A program made the position numbers and the translations under genes. The notes beneath the pieces were generated by a model, which did not search any database, had not been told where the DNA came from, and worked only from the letters and a program-made list of their open reading frames with translations. 64,000 bases of DNA, from contig JAXLSW010000012.1 in the NCBI GenBank assembly GCA_046330415.1, positions 1 to 64,000 on the forward strand, in the 5' to 3' direction. Below are positions 7,484 to 15,718 of the stretch, one piece after another; position 1 is the first letter of the stretch; each line of letters begins with the position of its first letter. This DNA is from RHKX01 sp046330415 (GTDB lineage: Bacteria; Actinomycetota; Thermoleophilia; Solirubrobacterales; 70-9).

Positions 7484-9094
7484 TTGCTCGCCCTCACCCG
7501 CCGCTTCTGCGGTATCTCAGTCGCACTGCTCCTGGCGCTCGTCTGCGCCGCCCCATCGTCGGCGGCCGAGGACGTGGTCGTCCAGGGCACCACGGACGTC
7601 CGCGACGCCGGCCTGCTCGACGACGTCATCGTCCCCGGCTTCGAGGCCGCCTACCCGCAGTACAACCTTCAGTACGTCGCGGTCGGGACCGGCCAGGCGC
7701 TGACCAACGCTCGCAACGGCCAGGGCGACGCCGTGCTCACGCACGCGGCCCCGCTCGAGGCTCAGTTCGTCGCCGACGGCTACTCCGCCGAGCAGTACGG
7801 ACGGGCGATCTTCTACAGCGACTACGTGATCCTCGGGCCGCAGAGCGACCCGGCGGGCGTGCTCAGCGGCGCGGCCCACAACGCCGCGCACGCGTTCGAG
7901 CTGATCGCCGCCGCGGGAGGGTCGGGAACCGTCAACTTCGTCTCGCGAGGCGACAACTCGGGCACCAACGTCGCCGAGGAGCAGATCTGGAACCGGACGA
8001 CCGGCGTCACCCTCTGCGACGTCGCCTCGGGCCGCAAGCGCCCCTATTCGCAGACCGGGGCCTGCACGGGCGGCACCGAGCAGGGCTGGTATCACCGCGC
8101 CGGGCTCGGGCAGGCCCAGACGGTCCAGCTGGCCGATCAGTGCCCGTTCAGCGGCGGCAACTGCTACGAGATGACCGACCGCGGCACCTTCAACCGCCTC
8201 GTCTCGACCGGCGCGATCACCAACTTGAAGGTCGTCTCCGACCGCAACGACGCGGCGGCGCCGGGAGGCAAGGACCTGCTGGTGAACTCGTTCCACGCCT
8301 ACGCGGTCAACCCGGCCAAGTTCAGCCCGGGGACCATCGACCAGACGGGCGCCACGGCCTTCCTCGACTACCTCACCTCGAGGGACTTCCAGAGCCGCCT
8401 CGCCTCCTACCCGAACCAGTCCGACCCGGCGTTCTTCGCATCGGCGGCGCCCACGATCACGGGGTCGCTGCCGGCCGAGGTGACGGCCGGAGAGCCGCTG
8501 ACGGTCTCCGGCTCCGTCACCAACAACACGCCGGGGACCCCGGCGCTCGGTTCCGTCGGTGTGCAGCTCTTCGCCACCGGAACCAGCCTCGGCGAGCCGG
8601 GCGCGGTCGCCTCGGCGACAACCGCATCCGACGGCTCCTACTCGCTCGGCTTCACACCCGTCAGGAGCGGCCTCTACTCGCTTCAGACCCCGCAGATCAC
8701 CGAGACGGTGATCCCGGGAACGCCGCCGTTCGGCGACATCCTCCAGCCGGGGAACCTGACCCTCGGCAACGTCACCGTGCGCTCGACGATCACGCTCGAC
8801 TCCGCCAAGGCCAAGCCCGGGAAGGTGCACGTGAAGGGTGCTATCGCCCCCGAAACGGGCCGGTCCGACCCGAAGCTCATCCTCCTCGGCAAGCGCAAGG
8901 GCGGCAAGGGAGGCAAGGGTAAGTCGGGTTTCCGCAAGCTCGGCAGCGTCGGGCTGAGCCAGACGGGCGCCGGCTTCAACAAGCGATTCGACGTCAGGCC
9001 GGGTCGCTATCGGGTCCAGGTCCGCTACTCGGACCTGGGGATCGTAGAGTCAGCGACCAGCGATGCTCTCCGCGTCAAGGTCCCCAAGGACTAA
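7484..9094 (+). CDS. tupA: Tungstate/molybdate-type ABC transporter substrate-binding protein with C-terminal Ig-like extension
   Basis: A 536-residue exported protein. The N-terminal signal peptide is ALTRRFCGISVALLLALVCAAPSSAA. The next ~260 residues match TupA oxyanion-binding proteins: VVQGTTDVRDAGLLDDVIVPGFE, VAVGTGQAL, AVLTHAAPLEAQFVADGY, FYSDYVILGP and SRGDNSGTN. About 230 further residues follow that TupA proteins normally lack. They comprise an Ig/carboxypeptidase-regulatory-like segment (VTAGEPLTVSGSVTNNTPG, SDGSYSLGF) and a Lys/Gly-rich linker (GKRKGGKGGKGKSG) before a final beta segment. The TTG at 7484 is chosen because it starts the signal peptide and has GGAG about 10 nt upstream; the frame is open from a GTG at 7406. 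It is the first gene of a permease/ATPase operon. Tungstate rather than molybdate is inferred from family resemblance. Confidence 0.8.
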   Translation: MLALTRRFCGISVALLLALVCAAPSSAAEDVVVQGTTDVRDAGLLDDVIVPGFEAAYPQYNLQYVAVGTGQALTNARNGQGDAVLTHAAPLEAQFVADGYSAEQYGRAIFYSDYVILGPQSDPAGVLSGAAHNAAHAFELIAAAGGSGTVNFVSRGDNSGTNVAEEQIWNRTTGVTLCDVASGRKRPYSQTGACTGGTEQGWYHRAGLGQAQTVQLADQCPFSGGNCYEMTDRGTFNRLVSTGAITNLKVVSDRNDAAAPGGKDLLVNSFHAYAVNPAKFSPGTIDQTGATAFLDYLTSRDFQSRLASYPNQSDPAFFASAAPTITGSLPAEVTAGEPLTVSGSVTNNTPGTPALGSVGVQLFATGTSLGEPGAVASATTASDGSYSLGFTPVRSGLYSLQTPQITETVIPGTPPFGDILQPGNLTLGNVTVRSTITLDSAKAKPGKVHVKGAIAPETGRSDPKLILLGKRKGGKGGKGKSGFRKLGSVGLSQTGAGFNKRFDVRPGRYRVQVRYSDLGIVESATSDALRVKVPKD

Positions 9095-10382
9095 CCCGCG
9101 AAACCTGCTCCGCGCCGCGCTGGCGATCGCGGCGGGAACGCTCGTCGCCGGGCTCGCTTCGGCCGGCGCGAGCGACGCTCAGACGGGCGCGGCGGCGATC
9201 GTGGTCCACGCCGACGGGCGGGACCTGACCATCACCGCCGGCGAGCTCGAGAACGGCTACGACGTTCGCGACCGCGACTACACGCTGCGATCGCAGGACG
9301 GCCACGAGGAACCGCTGCTGCACATCACCGCGGCTGCCTCGGTGCGGAGGGTCCTCGACTTGGTCGGGGTCAACCCCGACTCGGTCGGATTCGTGGAGAC
9401 GCGCCGGGGCGACGGCACCTACGCGACCCTCGATGGCGCCGACGTGTCGAGCTCCCCTCCCTTCGCCGACGGCCCTCCGGTCGTGTTCGTCGACGGACCC
9501 AGCGTCAGGTACCTACGCCCGGTTCGCGGGCCCTCCGACTCCAACGCCTCCGACAACCTGGCAACGCAGACGGGAGCGCCGCTGGAGCTCACGGTTCACT
9601 CCGGGAACCTCCTCGACGTCGACGCCACGGCCAGCGACCTCGAGATCGACCGGGGTGAGACCGTCTCCTTCTCGGCGACGGCGTCCGGGGCCGCGGATGG
9701 CGAGAGCGTGGACTTCGCCTGGGACTTCGACGACGGGGCGGTCGAGCCCGGCGCGAGCGTTACACATTCGTTCACCGCGGAGGGCACCTACGAGGTCATC
9801 GCCCGCGCCACCGGCGACCGCGATTCCGCGGGCACCTCAGCCCTTCTGCGAGTGATCGTCGGCACGCCCCCTCCCGCCGAGGGCGGATTGCCCGGTGGGG
9901 GCACCGGCGACGACGACGATCTGCCCGACGGGCGCGAGCATGGAGACGGGCCGGGAGGCAACGGCCACGGCGATGGTGCCGGTGACGGCCGCGGCGACGA
10001 TGGCGGTGGTGCTGGTGCCGGGGGAGACGGCGGATCGGGCGATGGCGGCGACACCGTCCAGCCGAGCGCCACTCCGCTGCCGACGGGCACGATCACCCCC
10101 GCAAGCGCTCCCATCCCGGACATCGATCCCAGTGACGGGCAGGCGGCGCCCGAGGACGAGGCCGGGTCACGCAACGATGAAGGGAACGACTACGAACGCG
10201 TCGCGGGCAGGCTTCTCAGCGCCGCGGTGCCTGCCGCGCTCGTCGCTCCGGCGAGCGCCGAACCGGCGGTGGCCCGGCCGCCGGAGCAAAAGGTCTGGAG
10301 CGGCGCGGGGCTGCTGGTCGGGACTCTCGTGCTCGCTCTCGCCGGAGCCGCGCTCGAGAGACGATCGGCTCACGCGCCGTGA
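9063..10382 (+). CDS. Secreted, membrane-anchored PKD-domain protein of the tungstate transporter operon
   Basis: A 439-residue protein overlapping the end of tupA by 32 nt and the permease start by 4 nt, so it is embedded in the operon. It has an N-terminal signal peptide (LLRAALAIAAGTLVAGLASAGASDA), then a ~140-residue domain not recognised (HADGRDLTITAGELENGYDV to RYLRPVRGPSDSNASDN). A PKD-type domain with FAWDFDDG and VTHSFTAEGTYEVIARA spans about 190-270. A long Gly/Asp-rich low-complexity spacer and a C-terminal hydrophobic helix (GLLVGTLVLALAGAALERR) followed by Arg suggest anchoring at the cell surface. Its role is unknown. It may help present or capture the oxyanion, or hold the binding protein. 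The start could be elsewhere, since no strong ribosome binding site precedes 9063. Confidence 0.72.
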   Translation: MLSASRSPRTNPRNLLRAALAIAAGTLVAGLASAGASDAQTGAAAIVVHADGRDLTITAGELENGYDVRDRDYTLRSQDGHEEPLLHITAAASVRRVLDLVGVNPDSVGFVETRRGDGTYATLDGADVSSSPPFADGPPVVFVDGPSVRYLRPVRGPSDSNASDNLATQTGAPLELTVHSGNLLDVDATASDLEIDRGETVSFSATASGAADGESVDFAWDFDDGAVEPGASVTHSFTAEGTYEVIARATGDRDSAGTSALLRVIVGTPPPAEGGLPGGGTGDDDDLPDGREHGDGPGGNGHGDGAGDGRGDDGGGAGAGGDGGSGDGGDTVQPSATPLPTGTITPASAPIPDIDPSDGQAAPEDEAGSRNDEGNDYERVAGRLLSAAVPAALVAPASAEPAVARPPEQKVWSGAGLLVGTLVLALAGAALERRSAHAP

Positions 10383-11104
10383 ACTTCATCTGGGATGGGA
10401 TCGAGCAGGCGTGGCACCTCCTGCTCCATCCCGACGATGCCCTCCTCGACGTGGTCGAGGTGACGCTGCGGGTCGCGTTCCTGTCGACGCTGATCGCCCT
10501 GGCGATCGGGCTGCCGATCGGGCTCGCGCTCGGCCTGGGCCGCTTCCGGGGCCGTGGAGCGATGCTCACGCTCGCCAACGCCGGGCTCGCCCTCCCCCCC
10601 GTGCTCGTGGGTCTCGTGGCCGCCCTCCTGCTCTTCCGCCAGGCGCCGCTCGGCGGTCTCGACCTGATCTACACGGTCAACGGCGTCATCTTCGCTCAGG
10701 CGCTGCTGTCGATCCCGATCGTCGCCGCGCTGTCAGCGGCCTCCATCCAGGCACTCCCGGCGGACCTGATCGAGCAGGCCCGCGCGCTCGGGGCAAGCGG
10801 CGCGCAGCGATGGGCGCTCGCCATCCGTGAAGCCCGCATCGGCATCGTCGCCGCCGCAGCCGCCGCCCTCGGGTCCGCCCTCTCGGAGGTCGGCTTGGTG
10901 GTCCTCGTCGGCGGCAACATCACCGGCGAGACGCAGACGCTCGCGAGCGCGATCCTGACCGAGGTGGCCGCCGGCGACTACGGCCGCGGCATCGCCTTCG
11001 GGGTCCTGCTCGTCGGGCTGATCCTCGTCCTCTCGGCAGTCCTCACCGTCGTCCAGCACGGGTCGAGGCCAGGCCCCGGCCCGAGGCGGGCGATGGCGCG
11101 GTGA
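10379..11104 (+). CDS. tupB: Tungstate-type ABC transporter permease
   Basis: A 241-residue inner-membrane permease with about five to six hydrophobic helices. The family coupling motif EQARALGASGAQRWALAIREAR (EAA loop, contacting the ATPase) is near residues 126-148. The short N-terminus, DVVEVTLRVAFLSTLIALAIGLPIGLALG, and the ITGETQTLASAIL segment resemble TupB/ModB-like permeases that take up oxyanions. The start is GTG at 10379, overlapping the PKD gene by 4 nt, and its end overlaps the ATPase gene by 4 nt, indicating tight translational coupling of all three. The assignment to tungstate rests on the adjoining TupA-like binding protein. Confidence 0.83.
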   Translation: MNFIWDGIEQAWHLLLHPDDALLDVVEVTLRVAFLSTLIALAIGLPIGLALGLGRFRGRGAMLTLANAGLALPPVLVGLVAALLLFRQAPLGGLDLIYTVNGVIFAQALLSIPIVAALSAASIQALPADLIEQARALGASGAQRWALAIREARIGIVAAAAAALGSALSEVGLVVLVGGNITGETQTLASAILTEVAAGDYGRGIAFGVLLVGLILVLSAVLTVVQHGSRPGPGPRRAMAR

Positions 11105-12006
11105 TCGCGGGAAGCGGGCTGTCGATCGCCCTGGGCGGTCAGGAGGTCCTCGACGGGGTCGACCTGCATGCTCGCGACGGTGAGGTCCTCGTCGTCCTCG
11201 GCGCAAACGGATCAGGGAAGAGCACCCTGCTGCGGGTGCTGGCCGGGCTGCTGCGGCCCGATGCCGGCGAGATCCACAGGGACGGGCGTTGCGTCCTGGC
11301 GCTGCAGACACCGGCCCTGAGCTCGCGCTCCGCCGGCGCCAACGTCGTCGACGCCCTGCGCTGGTGGGGCGTCGAGCGCAGCGAGCGGGGCCCGCGGGCG
11401 GAGTGGGCGCTCGCCGCGCTCGGGGCGGCCGAGCTGGCGGAGCGGCGGACGGGGACCCTGTCGGGCGGGCAGGCGCGCCGCGTGCACCTCGCTCGCGCGC
11501 TCGCCGTCCGGGCCGAGACCATGATGCTCGACGAGCCCTTCGCCGGGCTCGACCCGCAGACCCGGGGCGACCTGATCTACGACGTCGGCACGGTCCTGCG
11601 GGACGAACGGCGAGCGACGATCCTCGTCCTGCAGGACCTGGGCGAAGCGCTGGCGCTGGGCGACCGGATGGTGATCCTCGTGGAGGGAAGGGCCGTCGCC
11701 GACGGCTCCCCGCGCGAGCTCCTCGAACGACCGCCGACGCCCCAGGTGGCGCGCTTCCTCGGTTACCGGAGCGCGATCACCGAACCCGGCGGCACCCGCT
11801 ACCTGCGGGTCGCCGACGTCGAGCTCGATCGGGACGGACCGATCGAGGGCAGGGTCGTCCACACCGTCCCCATCGAGGAGGGTGTGCGGGTCGAGCTCGA
11901 GTCCGCGGGCGGCGGGCTCGCCGTCCACTCACCGCTCCCGGGGCCGAGGATCGGCGAGCTCGTGCGCGTGCGGGTGAGCGGAGGGGTCCGCTTCAGCGAC
12001 GACTGA
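11101..12006 (+). CDS. tupC: Tungstate-type ABC transporter ATP-binding protein
   Basis: A 301-residue ABC ATPase. Walker A GANGSGKST is at residues 34-42, signature LSGGQ at 120-124 and Walker B MMLDEP at 141-146. The switch histidine position is occupied in VLQDLGEALALGDR, where Gln-Asp replaces the more usual Thr-His-Asp. A C-terminal ~80-residue extension (ITEPGGTRYLRVADVELDRDG onward) looks like a TOBE-type regulatory domain that could sense the oxyanion. The start is GTG at 11101 in a 4-nt overlap with the permease. Together with the upstream genes it forms the complete importer. Confidence 0.83.
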   Translation: MIAGSGLSIALGGQEVLDGVDLHARDGEVLVVLGANGSGKSTLLRVLAGLLRPDAGEIHRDGRCVLALQTPALSSRSAGANVVDALRWWGVERSERGPRAEWALAALGAAELAERRTGTLSGGQARRVHLARALAVRAETMMLDEPFAGLDPQTRGDLIYDVGTVLRDERRATILVLQDLGEALALGDRMVILVEGRAVADGSPRELLERPPTPQVARFLGYRSAITEPGGTRYLRVADVELDRDGPIEGRVVHTVPIEEGVRVELESAGGGLAVHSPLPGPRIGELVRVRVSGGVRFSDD

Positions 12007-12074
12007 GCGCTACTTCCGATCCGCGCGGGGGTTCTTGCTTCGAACGGGCACACGACAAGGGAGTCAGGGAGAGC

Positions 12075-13862
12075 ATGTGCAGGTCGGGCCGAACGGCCAC
12101 CTCAGCGTTGGTTGCGTTCCTCGTCGCGGCGGTGGCCCTCGTCGGTCCCAGCGGATCGAGCGGTGAAGCCGGAGCCGCGCAGGGCGGGAACGCGCAGGAG
12201 CGCCCCAACATCGTGCTGCTGGAGAGCGACGATCAGACGCAGGACTCGATGCGCTACATGCCCACCGTCAACCGCGTGATCGGCGAGGCGGGAGCGACGT
12301 TCCCCACCAACGTCACCAACTGGCCGCTCTGCTGCCCCTCGCGGGCGACGCTGCAGACGGGCCAGTACGCGCACAACCACGACGTGCTCGGCAACAGCCC
12401 GCCGCTCGGCGGCTTCGGCAACCTCGACATCTCCAACACGCTGCCGGTCTGGCTGCAGGGCGCCGGCTACTACACGGCCCACATCGGCAAGTTCCTGAAC
12501 GGGTACGAGTCGAGCCCGGTCGGCGTGCCGCCGGGCTGGAGCGAGTGGCACGGCTCGAAGACGACGTACCGCTTCTACGGCTACCAGCTGCTCGAGGACG
12601 GGCAGGTCAACACGTACGGGTCCATCGACGAGGACCCGGACAACCCGGCGGACCCGGCCAGCTACTCGACCGACGTCTACACCGAGAAGGCGGTCGACCT
12701 GATCAACCGGCGCGCTCCGAGCGGGACGCCGTTCTTCCTCTCCGTCGCCTACCTCGCGCCCCACGCGGGCGGCCCCAACAGCGGCCGTTGCGCGGGCACG
12801 GCGAAGCCCGCCGTCCGTCACGCCGGGGCGTTCGCGACCGAGCCCTTGCCGCAGCCGCCGGACTTCAACGAGGCGGACGTATCCGACAAGCCCGCTTCGA
12901 TCGCCGGAAGGGATCCGCTGAACGCGAACCAGATCGAGAACGCCACCCGCAACTACCGTTGCCGAGCCGAGTCGCTGCTGGCGATCGACGAGAGCGTCGG
13001 CCGCATCGTCGACGCCCTCCGCTCCGCCGGTGAGCTCCGCAACACCCTGATCATCTACACCTCCGACAACGGGTTCTTCCACGGCGAGCATCGCATCGTC
13101 ACCGGCAAGAACCGCGTCTACGAGGAGGCGGTCCGAGTGCCGCTGCTGATGCGCGGTCCCGGCGTCCCGAAGGGCGTTTCCGTCCGCGACCTGTCCATCA
13201 ACGCCGATCTCGCACCGACGATCGCCGACGCCGCGGATGCCGAGCCCGGCCTCGACGAGGACGGGGTCTCCCTGCTGCCGTTCGCCGCGGAGCCGCAGCG
13301 CGCGCACGGCCGCGAGCTCCTGATCGAGCAGTACTCGCCTGACGGCGAGGACGGGGAACCCACGGGCACCGAGTACCAGGCGGTTCGCACGTCGCGCTAC
13401 AAGTACGTCGCCAACGCCACGGGCGAGATCGAGCTCTACGACCTCGCCGCCGATCCCTACGAGCTCACCAACCTGCACGGGCGCCCCGACTACGCGGAGG
13501 CTGAGGCGGCGCTCGCCCAGAGGCTCGCGGCGCTGCGCGCGTGCGCCGGCGCGTCCTGTCACTCGCGGCCGGCGATGAGGCTCGAGCTGCCGCAGCCCCG
13601 TAAGCGCCACGGTGAGAGGCGCTGCACCCCCGCCGGGCGCTTTCTGGCCCAGGTCGAAAACCGCGCCCAGAGCCGCCTCGTGCGGGTGGACTTCTCGCTG
13701 GAGGGGAAGCGGACGGGCAGCGACACAAAGGCCCCGTTCGAGCGCACCATCCCCTACGGGAAGCTGCGCGGAGCGAAGGGGAAGGCGGAGATCGAGGCGA
13801 CGGCCGAGCTGGTCGACGGCCGCCGCCTGACGCTGCACCAGAAGGTCCGCGTCTGTCGCTGA
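12075..13862 (+). CDS. Secreted sulfatase
   Basis: A 595-residue exported type I sulfatase (arylsulfatase-like hydrolase of sulfate esters). A signal peptide spans about residues 8-35. The domain starts at RPNIVLLESDDQTQD, where the two Asp are metal ligands. The formylglycine motif C-x-P-S-R is present as CCPSR at residues 86-90, within LCCPSRATLQTGQ. Downstream are HIGKFLNGY, APHAGGP and TSDNGFFHGEHR, all family hallmarks. A C-terminal ~95-residue basic region with Cys residues is extra. The ATG at 12075 has GGGAGAG just upstream; the frame is open further back but only as a shadow of the ATPase gene. It needs a formylglycine-generating enzyme, not seen in this window. Its substrate is unknown. 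Confidence 0.85.
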   Translation: MCRSGRTATSALVAFLVAAVALVGPSGSSGEAGAAQGGNAQERPNIVLLESDDQTQDSMRYMPTVNRVIGEAGATFPTNVTNWPLCCPSRATLQTGQYAHNHDVLGNSPPLGGFGNLDISNTLPVWLQGAGYYTAHIGKFLNGYESSPVGVPPGWSEWHGSKTTYRFYGYQLLEDGQVNTYGSIDEDPDNPADPASYSTDVYTEKAVDLINRRAPSGTPFFLSVAYLAPHAGGPNSGRCAGTAKPAVRHAGAFATEPLPQPPDFNEADVSDKPASIAGRDPLNANQIENATRNYRCRAESLLAIDESVGRIVDALRSAGELRNTLIIYTSDNGFFHGEHRIVTGKNRVYEEAVRVPLLMRGPGVPKGVSVRDLSINADLAPTIADAADAEPGLDEDGVSLLPFAAEPQRAHGRELLIEQYSPDGEDGEPTGTEYQAVRTSRYKYVANATGEIELYDLAADPYELTNLHGRPDYAEAEAALAQRLAALRACAGASCHSRPAMRLELPQPRKRHGERRCTPAGRFLAQVENRAQSRLVRVDFSLEGKRTGSDTKAPFERTIPYGKLRGAKGKAEIEATAELVDGRRLTLHQKVRVCR

Positions 13863-13945
13863 GGCTCCTCTCGTCGCCGTTTCGTGGACGGACGGCAGCG
13901 GCCGGTCTCCCTTGTCGCCGCCAAAGGTGATAGCTATTGCGGGTG

Positions 13946-14686
13946 ATGGAAGCTGCTGCACCGCCCCCTCCCCCGCCCCCGCCCGCCCCGACCCCGCGCT
14001 CGATCGACGTCGGCCGGGTCGTCAAGGAGTCGTTCTCGATCTACGCGGAGAACGCGGCCCCGCTGCTGATCACGGCCTTCATCGTCTTCCTCATCGCGGG
14101 CCTGATCCAGGGTCTGCTGGCTGACGGCGGGATCATCCTGCAGCTCATCGGCACGGTCGTCTCGCTCGTGGCGACGGCGATCTACACCGGCTTCGTGGTC
14201 AAGCTCGTCGAGGACGTCCGCGACGGCAGCCGCGACTTCTCCGTCGGCGACCTGATCTCCTCCGCCTCGCCCTACATCGTGCCCCTGATCGTCAACGGCG
14301 TCCTGCGCGGCATCGCGATCGCGATCGGGCTGATCCTCTTCATCGTCCCCGGCCTCATCCTGCTGACGATCTGGGCGGTCACCTCGCCCGCAATCGTCGT
14401 CGAGAAGGTCGACGGGATCGCCGCCTTCGGCCGCTCCAGCGACCTCACGAAGGGCCAGCGGATGAACGTCTTCGTGACGATCCTCGTCGTCTTCCTCATC
14501 ACCTTCGTGGTCTCGTTCATCGTCCTCGCCATCGGGGCTTCGATCGGTACCGGCGCGCTGATCGCGCTCAGCATCCTCGTCGCCACGATCACGCAGCCCA
14601 TCGCCGCGTTGGTCGCCTCGGTGCTCTTCTTCGACCTCGGCGGCGGCGCCTCGGGCGCCTCGGGCCAGCAGGTCGTCGAGTACTGA
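13946..14686 (+). CDS. Multi-pass membrane protein with N-terminal polyproline segment
   Basis: About 246 residues. A proline run (PPPPPPPPAP) near the N-terminus precedes a soluble segment (SIDVGRVVKESFSIYAENAAPLL). About six hydrophobic helices follow: LLITAFIVFLIAGLIQGLL, LIGTVVSLVATAIYTGFVV, GVLRGIAIAIGLILFIVPGLILLTIWAV, FVTILVVFLITFVVSFIVLAIGA and LIALSILVATITQPIAALVA. The VPGLILLTIWAVTSPAIVVE element recalls the YciC/DUF975-like family of integral membrane proteins, but no function is known. The start could be GTG at 13943 or TTG at 13937. Its stop overlaps the probable start of the flavin reductase gene. Confidence 0.7.
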   Translation: MEAAAPPPPPPPPAPTPRSIDVGRVVKESFSIYAENAAPLLITAFIVFLIAGLIQGLLADGGIILQLIGTVVSLVATAIYTGFVVKLVEDVRDGSRDFSVGDLISSASPYIVPLIVNGVLRGIAIAIGLILFIVPGLILLTIWAVTSPAIVVEKVDGIAAFGRSSDLTKGQRMNVFVTILVVFLITFVVSFIVLAIGASIGTGALIALSILVATITQPIAALVASVLFFDLGGGASGASGQQVVEY

Positions 14687-15306
14687 GCCCGCGGGTCGAC
14701 TTCGACCCGACCGAGGTCGATCGCCGGGCGTTCCACCGGCTTCTGAACGCCGTCGTCATCCCGAGACCGATCGCCTGGGTCTCGACGACGTCGGTGGCCG
14801 GGATCGACAACGTCGCGCCCCACTCCTTCTTCACCATCTCCTGCATCGACCCGCCGGTCGTGCAGTTCACCTCCGTCGGGCGCAAGGATTCGCTGACCAA
14901 CGCCGAGGCGACCGGCGAGTTCGTCATCAACCTCGCGCCCGAGCCCCTGTTCGAGGCGGTCAACGCGACCGGGACGGATTTCCCTCCCGAGGAGGACGAG
15001 TTCGCTGAGGTAGGCCTCGAGCGTGAGCCGAGCCTGCGGGTGACACCACCGCGCGTCGCCGGCTCACCGGTCGCGATCGAGTGCCGGGTCCGCGACACGA
15101 TCCCGCTCGGCGACTCGACGGTCGTTCTCGGCAGCGTCGTCCACCTCGCGGTCGCGGAGGAGGCGATGGTCGACGGTCTGCCCGACGCCGAGCGCCTGCG
15201 CCCGCTGGCGCGGCTCGGCCGTGACGAGTGGTCGACCCTCGGCGAGATCCGCACGATCTCGCGAATCAGGCGCCGGGACTGGCCCGGCCACTACAAGCGC
15301 CCCTGA
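14683..15306 (+). CDS. Flavin reductase family protein, probably with a CTG start
   Basis: A 207-residue flavin-reductase-like (FMN-binding split barrel) protein. Conserved motifs include RLLNAVVIPRPIAWVST, NVAPHSFFTISCIDPPVVQFTS, DSLTNAEATGEFVINL and an R-x-R-R-D tail. The first usable ATG/GTG/TTG in frame is the GTG at 14794, but that would remove the conserved PRPIAWVST strand. The frame is open upstream to a CTG at 14683-14685 that overlaps the TGA of the preceding gene by 3 nt, giving MSPRVDFDPTEVDRRAFH, a normal family N-terminus. I therefore place the start there. It likely reduces FMN or uses it as cofactor; its partner oxygenase is not evident. Confidence 0.75.
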   Translation: MSPRVDFDPTEVDRRAFHRLLNAVVIPRPIAWVSTTSVAGIDNVAPHSFFTISCIDPPVVQFTSVGRKDSLTNAEATGEFVINLAPEPLFEAVNATGTDFPPEEDEFAEVGLEREPSLRVTPPRVAGSPVAIECRVRDTIPLGDSTVVLGSVVHLAVAEEAMVDGLPDAERLRPLARLGRDEWSTLGEIRTISRIRRRDWPGHYKRP

Positions 15307-15310
15307 GGCG

Positions 15311-15652
15311 CTACTTGCGCTTCCAGGCGCGGCCGAAGAGCTTGGAGACGCGTCCGGAGCTGAGGTTGGCGCCGAAGTTGGCGGCTCCCGGATCAGGCGG
15401 ATCCAGCTCCGCGACCGCTGCAGGGTCGATGGTGAGCGTCACGGCGCGCTCGAAGGTGCGTGCGACCTCGGGGGCGTCGACGAACCTGACGTCCCCGGAG
15501 GCGTCCTCGATGACGAACCCGTCGAGGATGTGCTCGCGGTAGTTGTCGACGACCTGCCGGACCTCGCCGACGCGGGTCCCGTCGCTCGCGTATACGGGCG
15601 TCCCTTGCTCGATGGCCGTGTAGTGGACGGGGCTGCCGTGCTCGTCGCTCAC
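15311..15652 (-). CDS. PRC-barrel-like domain protein
   Basis: A 113-residue protein. Residues 15-60 (IEQGTPVYASDGTRVGEVRQVVDNYREHILDGFVIE) have the pattern of a PRC-barrel, a small beta barrel found in photosynthetic reaction centre subunit H and RimM. Here the domain stands alone, as in many actinobacterial stress-type proteins of unknown role. The C-terminus is basic (SKLFGRAWKRK). The start is GTG at 15652. It converges with the flavin reductase gene, 4 bp apart. Confidence 0.65.
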   Translation of the reverse strand: MSDEHGSPVHYTAIEQGTPVYASDGTRVGEVRQVVDNYREHILDGFVIEDASGDVRFVDAPEVARTFERAVTLTIDPAAVAELDPPDPGAANFGANLSSGRVSKLFGRAWKRK

Positions 15653-15686
15653 CGCCCGGAGGATACGGCCGAACCTAAAGATTCCT

Positions 15687-15713
15687 GAACATGGGGGTCT
15701 GACCCCGGTGTTC
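15687..15713. repeat. Imperfect hairpin repeat with GGGGTC/GACCCC core
   Basis: An inverted repeat GAACA..GGGGTC-T-GACCCC..TGTTC lies in the 66-bp gap between the alpha/beta hydrolase stop and the PRC-barrel gene. It would form a stable stem downstream of the hydrolase gene and may act as a transcript end or be a dispersed palindromic repeat. No T-tract follows on either strand. Confidence 0.5.
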
Positions 15714-15718
15714 CCGTG

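Noticed and set aside
11289..13862. Single 857-codon open frame through the tupC and sulfatase region
   Set aside because: The first 262 codons are an Arg/Gly/Ala-rich shadow antiphase to tupC; the sulfatase signal peptide and ribosome binding site begin at 12075.
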